Assembly: GCF_000816145.1 (NCBI RefSeq)
Contig: NZ_CP007141.1
Location: forward strand, 1,798,001-1,862,000
Source of the DNA: Pseudothermotoga hypogea DSM 11164 = NBRC 106472
GTDB taxonomy: Bacteria > Thermotogota > Thermotogae > Thermotogales > DSM-5069
DNA: 64,000 nt
Direction of reading: 5' to 3'
Shown: piece after piece, positions 24,869 to 34,324 of the stretch
Numbering within the stretch: the first letter of the stretch is position 1
How the letters are laid out: every line of letters begins with the position of its first letter
The notes under the pieces: generated by a model
Seen by the model: the letters and a program-made list of their open reading frames with translations, nothing else
Database searches by the model: none
Told to the model about the DNA's origin: nothing
Position numbers and translations under genes: made by a program

Positions 24869-26341
24869 TCACACTCTAAGAATGGCCCTCTGAACAGCTT
24901 CTTTCCAACCTCTTATACATTTTTCTCTATCTACTTCCCTCATTTTGGGATAGTAATACGTGCGCTCAACTTCAAAGTTCCTTGGATCGATCACTCCCAT
25001 TTTCTTCGCTGCCAACAGTGCAACTCCCAAGGCGGAGCAGTCTTCGAATTTGTTCACAGCGACGGGCACGTTCAAGATGTCAGCTTGAAACTGCATCAAG
25101 AACGTGTTCTTTGTGGCGCCCCCGTCAGCTCTCAGTTCTCGCGGTGTAACACCTGCCTCTTCGCACAACGCGGTGAAGAGATCATAAACCTGATAGGCAA
25201 TTGATTCAATGGCGGCCCTCGCAATGTGAGATTTGTTTGTTCGACGACTCATACCACATATCAGCGCGCGCGCATCGTTTTCCCAGTATGGTGCGCCCAA
25301 ACCAACGAAAGCTGGGACAAGGTAAACACCGTCGTTGTCTTCGACCGATACTGCGAGTCTTTCAATTTCTTCGGCTGAACTTGCCAGCCCCATCTGCTCA
25401 ACGAGCCATTTGATCGTGTCACCGGAACTGTGTATGTTACCTTCGACAACGAAATCGACTTTGCCTTCCTGGGACCAACCGACTGAAAGAACCCCAGATT
25501 TTAGCCTCGGTTTGGTGTCTTTGACATTTATCATGATGGATGTGCCCGTGCCATAGGTCGCTTTCGTATTTCCTAAATCGAACCCGAGCTGTCCATAGAG
25601 AGATGCACTCGAATCTCCCATTATACCCAATATTGGAACCGCGTGGGGCAGGATTCCATCAAGATCTGTATAGCCAACGACATAATCGGAATCGACCAGA
25701 GCGGGCAATCTTATTCCGGAGATTTCGAAAATATCGATCAATTCTTCATCCCACTTCAGTGTGTTTATATTCAAAAGGAGTGTCCTACTCGCGTTTGAGT
25801 AGTCGGTGACGTGCGCCTTTCCTTTTGTTAGGTTCCACACCAGCCAGCTGTCTACCGTGCCGACGTACGAATCGCCTTCGAGCAGCTTTTCCTTGACTTC
25901 CTTCACGTTCTTCACGAGCCATGTTATTTTACTCGCTGAGAAGTATGGGTCGATCAACAACCCTGTTTTATCCCTCACGATGTCGGCGTATCCTTTGTTT
26001 CTCAGTGATTCGCATATTTCTTTTCCCCTTTGACACTGCCATACAACTGCGTTGTAAAGTGGTGTGCCGCCACCATCCCAGACCACGATGGTCTCGCGCT
26101 GATTGGTTACTGAAACAGCCAGTACCTTGCCTTTTGGAACGCTATGAAGAACCTCGTGACAAGCCTCGTACGTTCTTTTCACTATCTCGATTGGATCGTG
26201 TTCAACCCAACCTGGCATAGGATAGTACTGCTTATGATTCTTCGTTGCTTTCGCTACCAAATTCAACTTCGTATCGAAAAGAAACGCTTTTGTCCCTGCA
26301 GTACTCTGATCGACTGAGAGAATGAACCCCTTATCTTCCAT
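24869..26341 (-). CDS. FGGY-family carbohydrate kinase (glycerol-kinase-like)
   Basis: 490 residues, two actin-like ATPase domains: phosphate-1 motif SVDQSTAGTKAFLFD, YGTGTSIMINV and adenosine motif DGGATKNTFLMQFQADIL. It resembles glycerol kinases (QRETIVVWD; GLLIDPYFSASKITW; VYLVPAFVGLGAPYW). The context (isomerase, transketolase, sugar importer) argues for a ketose or pentulose kinase rather than glycerol catabolism. ATG 26341 follows GGAGG. It overlaps the C-terminal transketolase gene by 11 bases and leads into the isomerase gene with an 11-base gap. Confidence 0.82.
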   Translation of the reverse strand: MEDKGFILSVDQSTAGTKAFLFDTKLNLVAKATKNHKQYYPMPGWVEHDPIEIVKRTYEACHEVLHSVPKGKVLAVSVTNQRETIVVWDGGGTPLYNAVVWQCQRGKEICESLRNKGYADIVRDKTGLLIDPYFSASKITWLVKNVKEVKEKLLEGDSYVGTVDSWLVWNLTKGKAHVTDYSNASRTLLLNINTLKWDEELIDIFEISGIRLPALVDSDYVVGYTDLDGILPHAVPILGIMGDSSASLYGQLGFDLGNTKATYGTGTSIMINVKDTKPRLKSGVLSVGWSQEGKVDFVVEGNIHSSGDTIKWLVEQMGLASSAEEIERLAVSVEDNDGVYLVPAFVGLGAPYWENDARALICGMSRRTNKSHIARAAIESIAYQVYDLFTALCEEAGVTPRELRADGGATKNTFLMQFQADILNVPVAVNKFEDCSALGVALLAAKKMGVIDPRNFEVERTYYYPKMREVDREKCIRGWKEAVQRAILRV

Positions 26342-27290
26342 GCGAAAGCCTCCTCAAAAATGCCTGGACCCTCGTGGCAATGCCCACTGAATCGAGACCG
26401 TAGTGTGAGAAGACTTCCTCCTGTCTTCCAGTTACGGGAAATTCGTCAGGTATAGCTATGATTTCTACGGGTACAGGAAAGTTGTTCCCAAGAACGGCCG
26501 AGACCGCTTCACCTAAACCTCCGTGAACGCTGTGTTCTTCAACTGTAACGACCTTACCGGTCTTCCGAGCAGATTTTATTATTATCTCCTCGTCGATTGG
26601 CTTTATGCTCGGCATATCTATCAAAGTAGCCTCGACGCCCTCTTTAGATAAGATTTCACAAGCCTTCAGCGCATGCCAGACAACTTCACCACAAGCAATG
26701 ATGGTCACGTCAGATCCGTTTCTCAGAACATACCCTTTAGCGATCTCGAAGGACGGTTGATCGTAAACGAATGGTATCGGGTTCCTACCGATCCTTATGT
26801 AAGCGGGCCTTTCTCTGTTGACGATGTGTTTGACAACGGCGTAGGCCTGATTTGCATCGGAGGGTAATATCACGTCCATGTTTGGTATGGCACGAAAAGC
26901 CGCTATGTCGTGCAATGCGTGGTGGGTACTGCCAAGAGGACCATAGCTCACACCACCGCTGACGCCTATGATCTTCACGTTCGCCCCAGTATACGCCACA
27001 TCGTTTTTGACCTGCTCAAATGCCCTCGCCGAATAAAAGCATGCAGGTCCAAGAACGAACACTTTTTTACCACAGAGAGCGAGTCCGGCTGCAATACCAA
27101 CCGCGGACTGTTCAGCTATCCCAACTTCTATCGCTCTTTCCGGGAAGGTGTCGAAGAATTTCGTAATCGCCGCTGATCCACGCGCATCGGAGGTGACAAC
27201 CACGATCGTTTCATCTTCCCTTGCCAACTCCATTAGAGCTTGAGCAACCATGTGCCTTGATGCCATTTTTGATTTCTCACTCATGGGCAT
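26331..27290 (-). CDS. Transketolase, C-terminal subunit (split type)
   Basis: 319 residues: pyrimidine-binding domain (MASRHMVAQALMELAREDETIVVVTSDARGSA ... VGIAEQSAVGIAAGLALCGKKVFV, with the conserved Glu of the GIAEQ motif activating thiamine diphosphate) and the C-terminal domain (ACGEVVWHALKACEILSKEGVEATLIDMPSIKPIDEE). It pairs with the N-terminal subunit encoded next to it. ATG 27290 follows GGAG, overlapping that gene by 14 bases. Split transketolases are common both for normal pentose phosphates and in specialised sugar pathways. Confidence 0.9.
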   Translation of the reverse strand: MPMSEKSKMASRHMVAQALMELAREDETIVVVTSDARGSAAITKFFDTFPERAIEVGIAEQSAVGIAAGLALCGKKVFVLGPACFYSARAFEQVKNDVAYTGANVKIIGVSGGVSYGPLGSTHHALHDIAAFRAIPNMDVILPSDANQAYAVVKHIVNRERPAYIRIGRNPIPFVYDQPSFEIAKGYVLRNGSDVTIIACGEVVWHALKACEILSKEGVEATLIDMPSIKPIDEEIIIKSARKTGKVVTVEEHSVHGGLGEAVSAVLGNNFPVPVEIIAIPDEFPVTGRQEEVFSHYGLDSVGIATRVQAFLRRLSHGR

Positions 27291-28116
27291 CGAGCTCCTT
27301 CAGCCTTTCGTCCAGTTCCATCATCGCCATTCGCAACTCCTCATCGTTTGGAACTTTGTGGTGCCAGTCTTTGTTGTTCTCGATGAAGGAAACACCTTTG
27401 CCCTTTATAGTATGTGCAATGATAAGGTGTGGTTTCCCCCTCTCAACTGGTAAACCTTTGAAGGTGTCGATCAAGCGTTCTATATCATGGCCATCGACGT
27501 GGATGACATGCCAGCCAAACGCTGTCCATTTCTGCTCAAGGTTCTCGAGTTTCAGGATCTGTTCCGTGTCACCGCTTATTTGAAGTCTGTTTCTATCCAC
27601 AATCCCGATGAGGTTGTCCAGACGATAATGAGCAGCTATTTGAGCGGCTTCCCACACAGAACCTTCGTCGAGTTCACCGTCACCCATTAACACGTAAACC
27701 TTGTAACCGGCAGACTCAATCTTGGCAGCGATCGCCATGCCAACTCCGACCGCCAAACCATGTCCAAGAGCACCGGTATTCACTTCCACTCCGGGAACCT
27801 TCGTTGTGGGATGCCCTGTTAAATAGGATCCAAATTGACAGTAACTCTCGAGGTCACTAACCGGAAAGAAACCGAGATCAGCGAGAACAGCGTAGTAGCT
27901 TTCGACACTATGGCCTTTGCTCATAATGAACCTGTCTCTATCAGGCAGTTTGGGGTTCTTCGGATCTATTTGCATGACCCCATAAAAGAGACTGAGGAGG
28001 ATCTCGACACACGAAAGCGATCCACCAGTATGGCCACTCTTCGCCCTGTAGATCATTTCAAGGACCATCTTTCTGATTTGTACTGCTTTCTTTTTCAACA
28101 TTTTGGTCTGTTCCAT
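27277..28116 (-). CDS. Transketolase, N-terminal subunit (split type)
   Basis: About 279 residues, the diphosphate-binding half of transketolase: SGHTGGSLSCVEILLSLFYGVM, HPTTKVPGVEVNTGALGHGLAVGVGMAIA and the thiamine-diphosphate motif GDGELDEGSVWEAAQIAAHYRLDN (GDG...N). It moves two-carbon ketol units together with the C-terminal subunit. ATG 28116 is preferred over GTG 28119. It is the first enzyme gene after the transporter genes, starting 4 bases before the permease stop's end, so it belongs to the same transcript. Confidence 0.92.
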   Translation of the reverse strand: MEQTKMLKKKAVQIRKMVLEMIYRAKSGHTGGSLSCVEILLSLFYGVMQIDPKNPKLPDRDRFIMSKGHSVESYYAVLADLGFFPVSDLESYCQFGSYLTGHPTTKVPGVEVNTGALGHGLAVGVGMAIAAKIESAGYKVYVLMGDGELDEGSVWEAAQIAAHYRLDNLIGIVDRNRLQISGDTEQILKLENLEQKWTAFGWHVIHVDGHDIERLIDTFKGLPVERGKPHLIIAHTIKGKGVSFIENNKDWHHKVPNDEELRMAMMELDERLKELDAHE

Positions 28117-28119
28117 CAC

Positions 28120-29160
28120 TCATTCACGTCCTTTTCCAATCCTCTCAGCGATCACCGCAGCTATGATTATGAAACCTTTCGCAACCTGTTGCCAGAAGGG
28201 TGAGACACCCGTCAGAACAAGACCGTTGTTGAGTACACCTATGATCAACGTTCCTATAATCGTTCCTTCTATCGTTCCTTTGCCTCCCGACAGAGAAGCA
28301 CCACCTATCACGGCGGCCGCTATGGCATCCAGTTCATACATCAATCCCGCGTTGGGTTGCGCCGAATCGAGTCTTGCCGTAACGATCAACCCCGCAACTG
28401 CTGCGAGGAAACCCGAGATCATGTACGTTATGAGCTTCGTTCTCTTTGCATTCACTCCAGAAAGAACCGCGGCTCTCTCGTTACCGCCAACCGCATAGAC
28501 GTATCTTCCAAACCTTGTGAATCTTAGAAAAACAGATGCTACAACCGTTATGACTGCGGCAATCCAAACGGGGGTGGGTACACCGAGAATCCAGCCAGAA
28601 CCTATGAAGTTGAATGTTTCACCAAGCTTCGTTATGGGATAACCCTTGGTCCAGAGCATTATAAAGCCTCGCACAGCCGTCATGGTACCGAGGGTCGCAA
28701 CGAAAGGTGGAACGCTGAACACCGTTATGATCAACCCATTGAGAAGTCCTATGGCAAGACCAACTATCAGCGCTATAATGGAAGCGCCCAAGACACCGAA
28801 TTGGAGAACAACCCCAAAAGCAGTAAGAGACAGGCCGTACTTGAGCAACTTTGCTGCTACGGCACCGGTGAAACCAAGAACAGATCCAACAGAAAGATCG
28901 ATACCGCCGGTGAGTATCACGTACGTCATTCCGATCGCCAAACATAGATTGACCGAGCTCTGCCTCAGTATGGTCCACAGGTTTCCCGGCGTTACAAAAC
29001 GATTGCTGAGTATCGCAAAGATTACAAAGAGACCGCCCAGAATGATCAGTGACTGGTATCTGGAAATTGACCTGAGGTCAAAGGCTTTTTTCTGTGCTTC
29101 AACGGAAGGCACCATTTGTGTTTGATTGTCAACCTTTTGGCCGTTCTTCTGCATTCTCAC
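28120..29160 (-). CDS. Ribose-type sugar ABC transporter permease (RbsC-like)
   Basis: 346 residues, about ten membrane helices, preceded by a ~35-residue polar N-terminus. The family motif GGIDLSVGSVLGFTGAVAAKLL and the closing GGASLSGGKGTIEGTIIGTLIIGVLNNGLVL are RbsC/CUT2 hallmarks. It forms the channel for the ATPase and binding protein encoded upstream. The GTG at 29160 lies 6-7 bases after AAGGAG; ATG 29154 is the alternative. Confidence 0.9.
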   Translation of the reverse strand: MRMQKNGQKVDNQTQMVPSVEAQKKAFDLRSISRYQSLIILGGLFVIFAILSNRFVTPGNLWTILRQSSVNLCLAIGMTYVILTGGIDLSVGSVLGFTGAVAAKLLKYGLSLTAFGVVLQFGVLGASIIALIVGLAIGLLNGLIITVFSVPPFVATLGTMTAVRGFIMLWTKGYPITKLGETFNFIGSGWILGVPTPVWIAAVITVVASVFLRFTRFGRYVYAVGGNERAAVLSGVNAKRTKLITYMISGFLAAVAGLIVTARLDSAQPNAGLMYELDAIAAAVIGGASLSGGKGTIEGTIIGTLIIGVLNNGLVLTGVSPFWQQVAKGFIIIAAVIAERIGKGRE

Positions 29161-29181
29161 AGCACGCTCCTTCCCGGGAGG

Positions 29182-30738
29182 TTAAGACGATGCTGACACC
29201 AATCTGAAACTTCTTGGGATCGCCGCCTTCAAGAGTTTCTCTTCGCTGGCCTCTTCTTTTGTGAATTCTGCTGTTTTCTTTCCTTCTGACATGACCATGA
29301 TCCTGTCAGACATGGCCAGGACCTCCGGTAATTCTGAGGACACCAGCACTATACCGAGCCCGGCCTTGGCAAGCTCACTGATCAGTGAATACAGCTCTGA
29401 TTTTGCATTCACATCGATGCCTCTTGTAGGTTCGTCGAGCAGTAGTACCTTTGGTCTCAAAGCCAGCCACTTCGCAAGTACGACCTTCTGCTGGTTCCCA
29501 CCACTCAGGTTCTCAACGAGTTGGTTCAACGAGGTCGTCTTTATACCAAGTTTCCTGACGTATTCACGTGCGAGATCTTTCTCTTGATTCATGCGGATGA
29601 ACCCGAATCTGGAGAGATTCTTCAAGTTTGGAAGGGAGAAATTGAGAAGAACCGTCAGTTGCAGAATCAAGCCCGACAGTTTTCTGTCTTCTGGAACATA
29701 ACCGATTCCGGCTTTTATCGCATCTGCGGGAGTCCTGATCGAAACCTTTTTTCCCTCGATGAAGACATCTCCACTGATTCTACTCGGATGGTGGAAGCCG
29801 AATATGGCTTCCATGAGCTCTGTTCTTCCCGCTCCAATCAATCCGTATACACCGAGGATTTCACCCTTTCGGACAGAGAAAGACACGTTGTCCACTATCA
29901 GGTCTTCCCTATCAGGATCCAATACCGACATGTTTTCGACGCGCAGTACTTCATCTCTTATCTCGCTCTGTCCCTTCACATAGAATTGTTCGATGCTTCT
30001 ACCAACCATGAGTCGCACAACGTCATCGTACGAGAAATCCTTGATATCGCCCCGAGCGACAAGTTTACCGTCTCTCATTATCATGATTTCGTCGGCTATC
30101 GCGAAAACCTCGTCCAGCTTGTGTGATATATATAAAATGGCTTTGCCTTGCTGCCTCAGATCCCGCACTATCTCAAAGAGATTCTCGATTTCTTTCTCAC
30201 TTATGGCTGAAGTTGGCTCATCCATGATGATTATCATCGCCTGGCTTGCCAAAGCCTTGGCGATCGCGACCAATTGCTGTTGGCCGGTGCTGAGATCTGC
30301 CACTTTTTTCTTAGGATCAATCCTGAGGCGTACCCTCGACAACAGATCCTTAGTCTCCGCGTACATTTTTCTGTAATTCACGAATCCCCAAAAATCAAGT
30401 GGTTCCCTGCCCAGGTGGATATTCTCCATCACGGTCAAATTCGGTACAAGATCGAGCTCCTGTGGTATCAACACGATGCCAGCATCAATCGCTTCTCGTG
30501 GATTCTTGAAGTGAACTTCTTTCCCTTTGAGGAACATTTTCCCAACGTAATCAGAATAAACTCCTGCGAGAATTTTCATCAGGGTTGATTTACCTGCACC
30601 GTTTTCCCCCACTATAGCTGTCACGGTCTCTTCCTTCACGGCAAAAGAAACATCGTTCACCGCCACGACACCAGGAAAGGTTTTCGTTATGTTTTTCGCC
30701 TCGAGGATGACTTTAGTATCACCGATCGTGCCATTCAT
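29182..30738 (-). CDS. Ribose-type sugar ABC transporter ATP-binding protein (RbsA-like)
   Basis: 518 residues: two fused ABC domains as in CUT2 importers. First domain: [40 protein letters not shown]. Second domain: [14 protein letters not shown] (degenerate Walker A, usual for RbsA), [15 protein letters not shown] and [13 protein letters not shown]. It energises uptake through the RbsC-like permease. It lies 6 bases after the DUF2291 gene. Confidence 0.92.
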   Translation of the reverse strand: MNGTIGDTKVILEAKNITKTFPGVVAVNDVSFAVKEETVTAIVGENGAGKSTLMKILAGVYSDYVGKMFLKGKEVHFKNPREAIDAGIVLIPQELDLVPNLTVMENIHLGREPLDFWGFVNYRKMYAETKDLLSRVRLRIDPKKKVADLSTGQQQLVAIAKALASQAMIIIMDEPTSAISEKEIENLFEIVRDLRQQGKAILYISHKLDEVFAIADEIMIMRDGKLVARGDIKDFSYDDVVRLMVGRSIEQFYVKGQSEIRDEVLRVENMSVLDPDREDLIVDNVSFSVRKGEILGVYGLIGAGRTELMEAIFGFHHPSRISGDVFIEGKKVSIRTPADAIKAGIGYVPEDRKLSGLILQLTVLLNFSLPNLKNLSRFGFIRMNQEKDLAREYVRKLGIKTTSLNQLVENLSGGNQQKVVLAKWLALRPKVLLLDEPTRGIDVNAKSELYSLISELAKAGLGIVLVSSELPEVLAMSDRIMVMSEGKKTAEFTKEEASEEKLLKAAIPRSFRLVSASS

Positions 30739-30744
30739 GTCGGA

Positions 30745-31386
30745 TCAGTAACCTCCTTGGCTCAACTCGAGTCTTAAAGGTATGACGTTGATCGGGTATT
30801 TGATGGGATCGTCCTTGAGAACGTTGAAAAGGCCCAGAAATTTGATGACCGCCCCCTGAACGTTTGCTCCTTTCAGCGAATTGATAAGTGGTAGGGCCAC
30901 TTCATCGCGAACGATTTGATTCAGCGCCGTAGAAACCAGATTGAAGTCCATGATCCTATCAAAATCTTCCATCTTGATGATCCCCGTTGCCATAACGATC
31001 GTGTTGCCAAACACGCGGGATGTGATGTAAAATTCAGGTCTTTCGGAGTCAGGGCGCACCTGCACCAAAATGCCGTCTTCATCGACGGAAACGATCTGTC
31101 CTGAACCCTCCACTATGTAGTACCTGTAGTTCGATACACCAACGGTCTTAGCGAACTTCTCGTGCGCTTCTTCAGGATTGATGTCAAAGGTTTCAAGCAC
31201 CTCGTAAGCGTCGGCTTTTTTAAGATCTGCCAGCTGACTTTGCAATTTAGGCCAAACAACAGTTTGTGCATAAGCTTTTGGGTCAAAGCTCGCTTTGATT
31301 GAGCTCAACGGCACCACCTTACAGGATCTGTATATCAAAAACGCTGCCAGCACGATCAATGACGTCAGGATGACTCTCTTTCTCAT
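30745..31386 (-). CDS. DUF2291 family predicted periplasmic protein
   Basis: 213 residues. One N-terminal hydrophobic segment (VILTSLIVLAAFLIYRSCKVVPL) ends in a cysteine that only loosely fits a lipobox, so it is an anchored or lipid-modified exported protein. The rest (FDPKAYAQTVVWPKLQSQL ... ARDEVALPLINSLKG-like VRDEVALPLINSLKG) matches DUF2291, a family found next to ribose-type ABC importers and probably aiding uptake. The start at ATG 31386 follows GGGGGAG; the longer frame upstream overlaps the hairpin and is rejected. No activity is known. Confidence 0.75.
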   Translation of the reverse strand: MRKRVILTSLIVLAAFLIYRSCKVVPLSSIKASFDPKAYAQTVVWPKLQSQLADLKKADAYEVLETFDINPEEAHEKFAKTVGVSNYRYYIVEGSGQIVSVDEDGILVQVRPDSERPEFYITSRVFGNTIVMATGIIKMEDFDRIMDFNLVSTALNQIVRDEVALPLINSLKGANVQGAVIKFLGLFNVLKDDPIKYPINVIPLRLELSQGGY

Positions 31387-31402
31387 GAATGCTCCCCCAA
31401 AG

Positions 31403-31429
31403 CACCCCGAGCCAAAGAGGCCCGGGGTG
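31403..31429 (-). other. Intercistronic hairpin after the binding-protein gene
   Basis: CACCCCG-a-GCC / GGC-c-CGGGGTG with loop AAAGA lies in the 49-base gap between the binding-protein and DUF2291 genes. There is no T-tract. It probably protects the upstream mRNA 3' end and lowers expression of the downstream genes, as is usual after binding-protein genes. Confidence 0.6.
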
Positions 31430-31435
31430 TCAAAT

Positions 31436-32389
31436 TCACTTGCGTCCGTAAGGTGCGTACTTCTCGATGTTCTCAGTTGTGACGAGTTCGACAGTGACTG
31501 GGACAATTTCTGGGAACTGCCTTTCGCCTCTGAGATACTGGTCTGCCCACTCAGCCGCGAGTCTCGACATCAGTTTCGGAAATTGCATGATCGTTGCGAC
31601 GATTTGTTTGCCTTCCTGAATCGCGTAAATCACATCTTCTGCGCCGTCGAACCCGAAGATGTAGATGTCTTTCCTTCCAGCTGCCTCAACAGCTTTCAGA
31701 GCACCCAGAGCCATGGCGTCGTTACCGCACCAAATTGCCTTTATCTCTGGATGCGCCTGAAGTATTTGTTCCGTCACCTTGAATCCGGTGTCCCTGTCGA
31801 ACTCTGCACACTGCTGAGCCACCATCACAAATTCTTTGTAATTGTCGACGACAGAGTGGAAACCGTTCGACCTGTCCCACGTTGGTTGAGCGCTGAGGAT
31901 TCCCAACAGTTCCGCATACGGTATCGTCTTCATGTCCTTGAACTTTTCCTTCATGAATTTGACAAAGTATTCGCCCATAAGCACGCCACCGTAGTAGTTG
32001 TCAGAATAAATCTGAGCTACTGCCAAACCTCTCGCGTTGATACCTCTGTCGATGCAGAACACTGGGATACCTGCTTCTTTTGCTCGCCGAACATTAGCAA
32101 TCGAACCATCTGCATCTGTTGGATTGAAAAGGATTGCGTTGAAACCAGCCGCGATGATCGTGTCGAAGTGAGCAGATTCCTTTGCTGTGTCGTTTTGAGA
32201 GTCAAAGACAGTCACTTCGTAACCAAGCTCTTCTGCCCTCTGTTTTGCTGCGTCAGCAAGCACAACGAACCACGGGTTGTTCAGCGTAGAAATGACGACT
32301 GCAACCTTCCCCTTAGACTCAGCAAAGACACTGGTGACTCCTACGAGGAAGATAGCCGCGACGACCACCAGAACGATCAACCTTCTCAT
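31436..32389 (-). CDS. Ribose-type sugar-binding periplasmic protein (RbsB-like)
   Basis: 317 residues. A signal peptide ([23 protein letters not shown]) is followed by a type I periplasmic-binding fold: [79 protein letters not shown] and FGFDGAEDV. It captures a sugar for the RbsA/RbsC-like importer. The sugar cannot be read from sequence. The gene overlaps the LacI gene by 4 bases (ATGA). Confidence 0.9.
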   Translation of the reverse strand: MRRLIVLVVVAAIFLVGVTSVFAESKGKVAVVISTLNNPWFVVLADAAKQRAEELGYEVTVFDSQNDTAKESAHFDTIIAAGFNAILFNPTDADGSIANVRRAKEAGIPVFCIDRGINARGLAVAQIYSDNYYGGVLMGEYFVKFMKEKFKDMKTIPYAELLGILSAQPTWDRSNGFHSVVDNYKEFVMVAQQCAEFDRDTGFKVTEQILQAHPEIKAIWCGNDAMALGALKAVEAAGRKDIYIFGFDGAEDVIYAIQEGKQIVATIMQFPKLMSRLAAEWADQYLRGERQFPEIVPVTVELVTTENIEKYAPYGRK

Positions 32390-33438
32390 AAAACCACCTC
32401 CACCTTCTCAGTGAACCCCCTGTTGGGGGCATTTCTTTCTTTTACGGTTTCTCTCACGACGATGTCCGTCTGAAGTATCGTGACGCGCTTTTTGATATTC
32501 TTCCCCGAAAGCAGCTGCCAAAGGACCTTACCGGCCATGTACCCCATTTCGTATATTGGCTGTCTCACGGTTGTGAGTGCGGGTTTCGAGTATTTGCTAT
32601 AAAACATGTCATCGAAGCCAACGACGCTCACATCGTCCGGAACGTGGTAGCCCATTTCGTTTAGGGCTTCGATGGCACCAAGGGCGACCAGATCGTTTCC
32701 ACCAACCACCGCGTCTGGAATCTTCTTGAGCTTCTTGGTCAGCTCGTAACCACTCTCGAATGTGAATCTTCCATACAGAACTTGGTAATCTTCCACGCCG
32801 TGTTTTTTCATGCTTTTCATGAAACCTCGCAAGCGTTCTTTGGCACTCGACGTGTTTCTTTCACCGCTGAGATAAGCGAACGACCTGTGGCCCGTTTTTA
32901 CCAAGAAATCGGTTATTTTTTCCACGCCGGCAGTGTTATCAACGCCGACATAAGGAAGGTCGATATCCTCGTAACGTCGGTCCATGAACACCATCTTGAC
33001 CCCTGAGTTTTGTATTACCTTCGCAAAACTGGAGTTGCGACCACCAGAACATGTAACAATGATCCCCTCCACACTCTGCGAAAGAAGTGTCTTCAAAAGC
33101 TTCGTCTCTTCTTCGATGTTGTGGTCTGTTCCACAAACTATGAACATGTAACCTTTCCGTTTCAAATAATCCTCCGCGCCTTTAACCATCAGCAGGAATG
33201 CGGGGTTCGTTATATCGGGTATTATGAATCCAACCACCTTGGTTGACCCGGTTCGTAAACTTCTCGCTATTTGATTTGGACGGTACCCGAGCTGTTCTAT
33301 GGCTTTTCTGACACGCTCTCGCAGTTCCTCGCTGACACTTTCCGGAGAATTTATGACTCTTGACACTGTGGAAATTGAGACACCAGCAAGTTGAGCCACG
33401 CTTCTTATGTTGATGGAGTTATTTCTTTGCTTCGTCAT
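32386..33438 (-). CDS. LacI-family transcriptional regulator
   Basis: 350 residues: N-terminal LacI helix-turn-helix ([35 protein letters not shown]) and hinge [24 protein letters not shown], then a ribose-binding-protein-like effector domain ([22 protein letters not shown]). It is the first gene of the operon and, with three operator-like repeats directly upstream, should autoregulate the whole cluster in response to the imported sugar or a derivative. Its closest kin by context is the RbsR-type regulator of Thermotoga, which I recall but cannot check. Confidence 0.9.
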   Translation of the reverse strand: MTKQRNNSINIRSVAQLAGVSISTVSRVINSPESVSEELRERVRKAIEQLGYRPNQIARSLRTGSTKVVGFIIPDITNPAFLLMVKGAEDYLKRKGYMFIVCGTDHNIEEETKLLKTLLSQSVEGIIVTCSGGRNSSFAKVIQNSGVKMVFMDRRYEDIDLPYVGVDNTAGVEKITDFLVKTGHRSFAYLSGERNTSSAKERLRGFMKSMKKHGVEDYQVLYGRFTFESGYELTKKLKKIPDAVVGGNDLVALGAIEALNEMGYHVPDDVSVVGFDDMFYSKYSKPALTTVRQPIYEMGYMAGKVLWQLLSGKNIKKRVTILQTDIVVRETVKERNAPNRGFTEKVEVVL

Positions 33439-33460
33439 GAGACCCCCTCACAATGTGCTG

Positions 33461-33498
33461 TGAAAACGTTTCTGAAAACGTTCTTGAAAACGTTTTCA
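33461..33498. promoter_or_regulatory. Three tandem LacI-type operators
   Basis: TGAAAACGTT occurs at 33461, 33473 and 33485, exactly 12 bases apart. The third extends to the full palindrome TGAAAACGTTTTCA. This is a typical LacI-family site, 23-60 bases before the LacI start and just downstream of the promoter. Confidence 0.8.
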
Positions 33499-33511
33499 AC
33501 CAACCACTGAT

Positions 33512-33540
33512 ATCTTGCCCGAGCACGTAACACATGTCAA
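33512..33540 (-). promoter_or_regulatory. Promoter of the LacI/ribose-type sugar operon
   Basis: On the minus strand TTGACA (33540-33535), a 17-base spacer and CAAGAT (33517-33512). The -35 is perfect and the -10 is weak. The operators lie immediately downstream, so a bound repressor would block initiation. The rest of the gap, about 33541-33769, shows nothing I can name. Confidence 0.55.
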
Positions 33541-33769
33541 GGCCAGATAAATGGCAATCTACCTCAGAATTAGGAGCCACCTTTAATTACGTCTGGAATT
33601 CTCATTTATTCTTTGCCCTGCTCTTGTTTTTTCCTGATCTCTCTGTTTGTTAACATTTCCGGGAGACTCGACACTGCCAAGAATCAGCTCGCAGACAGCA
33701 TGGCCAACAACAGCTGGTTAAAGGCGATGTCGGGTGATAAACTCGGCTATGGGAGGATCATAAAAAAAA

Positions 33770-33787
33770 GGCTGCCTCCCGGCAGCC
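33770..33787 (-). terminator. Terminator of the small exported-protein gene
   Basis: Perfect 7-bp stem GGCTGCC / GGCAGCC with a 4-base loop, followed on the minus strand by eight T residues, 15 bases after the stop at 33802. Confidence 0.9.
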
Positions 33788-33801
33788 TGTAACAATGATC
33801 T

Positions 33802-34290
33802 TCACTTAGCGAACAGGTCCAGGTCGCAGTATGTCGTCGAATCAACGTTCTTCCACAAGGTTGCCAAACTGTTGTCTTCGAGCTTGATCATGATGTCGTT
33901 TTCGGGGCATCTAACACCATTGACGGTGACGTTTTCACGAAAATGAATCTCCACCTCGTGCCCGATGAAACCTGGTCCAAGGTCAAAGTGCGTCCAGTTC
34001 GCGATGGAGAAGTGCCTCGAATTCCATTTGTTTGCCGGAAGCTCGTTCACAACTTCCTGTCTCACTCCATCGATGTAGAATTCGACGAACGCGCTGGAGT
34101 CTTTAGCGGTCATGTAGTAGAAGCGATGCATGTCCTGGGTGCAGTAGAATCTCACGTAGTCGCCGTTGTGACAAAAGAAGGCGCCAATGTAGGGAAAATC
34201 AGCTTTCCAGGTTCTGTTCTTGAAGGTTGCGCCGACTGAAAAAACTATTACGACAACAGCGACCACCACGAAAACCATCCTTTTGAACAT
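33802..34290 (-). CDS. Small exported protein of unknown function
   Basis: 162 residues. A signal peptide (MFKRMVFVVVAVVVIVFSVGA) precedes a ~140-residue mature part rich in aromatic residues and with five cysteines (FCHNGDYVRFYC; VRCPEND; YCDLDLF), which could form disulfides outside the cell. I do not recognise the family. Repeated His/Tyr/Phe-rich stretches (MHRFYYMTAKDSSAFVEFYIDG) suggest a beta-sandwich. It is monocistronic, with its own terminator and a hairpin just upstream of its start. Confidence 0.65.
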   Translation of the reverse strand: MFKRMVFVVVAVVVIVFSVGATFKNRTWKADFPYIGAFFCHNGDYVRFYCTQDMHRFYYMTAKDSSAFVEFYIDGVRQEVVNELPANKWNSRHFSIANWTHFDLGPGFIGHEVEIHFRENVTVNGVRCPENDIMIKLEDNSLATLWKNVDSTTYCDLDLFAK

Positions 34291-34304
34291 CTCCCCCTCT
34301 GCTT

Positions 34305-34324
34305 ACCCGTCCTCGAAGACGGGT
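34305..34324. repeat. Perfect 7-bp hairpin upstream of the small exported-protein gene
   Basis: ACCCGTC-ctcgaa-GACGGGT, 15 bases before the start at 34290. It would fold in the 5' leader of that mRNA. Its sequence is reminiscent of IS200/IS605 end hairpins, but no transposase is near, so this may be only a leader structure. Confidence 0.45.

Noticed and set aside
24869-26341. Plain glycerol kinase (GlpK)
   Set aside because: Sequence is GlpK-like, but no glycerol facilitator or glycerol-3-phosphate dehydrogenase is near, and all neighbours belong to sugar uptake and conversion; left as an FGGY kinase.
34305-34324. Left end of a second IS200/IS605 copy
   Set aside because: Only a single hairpin; no transposase fragment or matching right end nearby.
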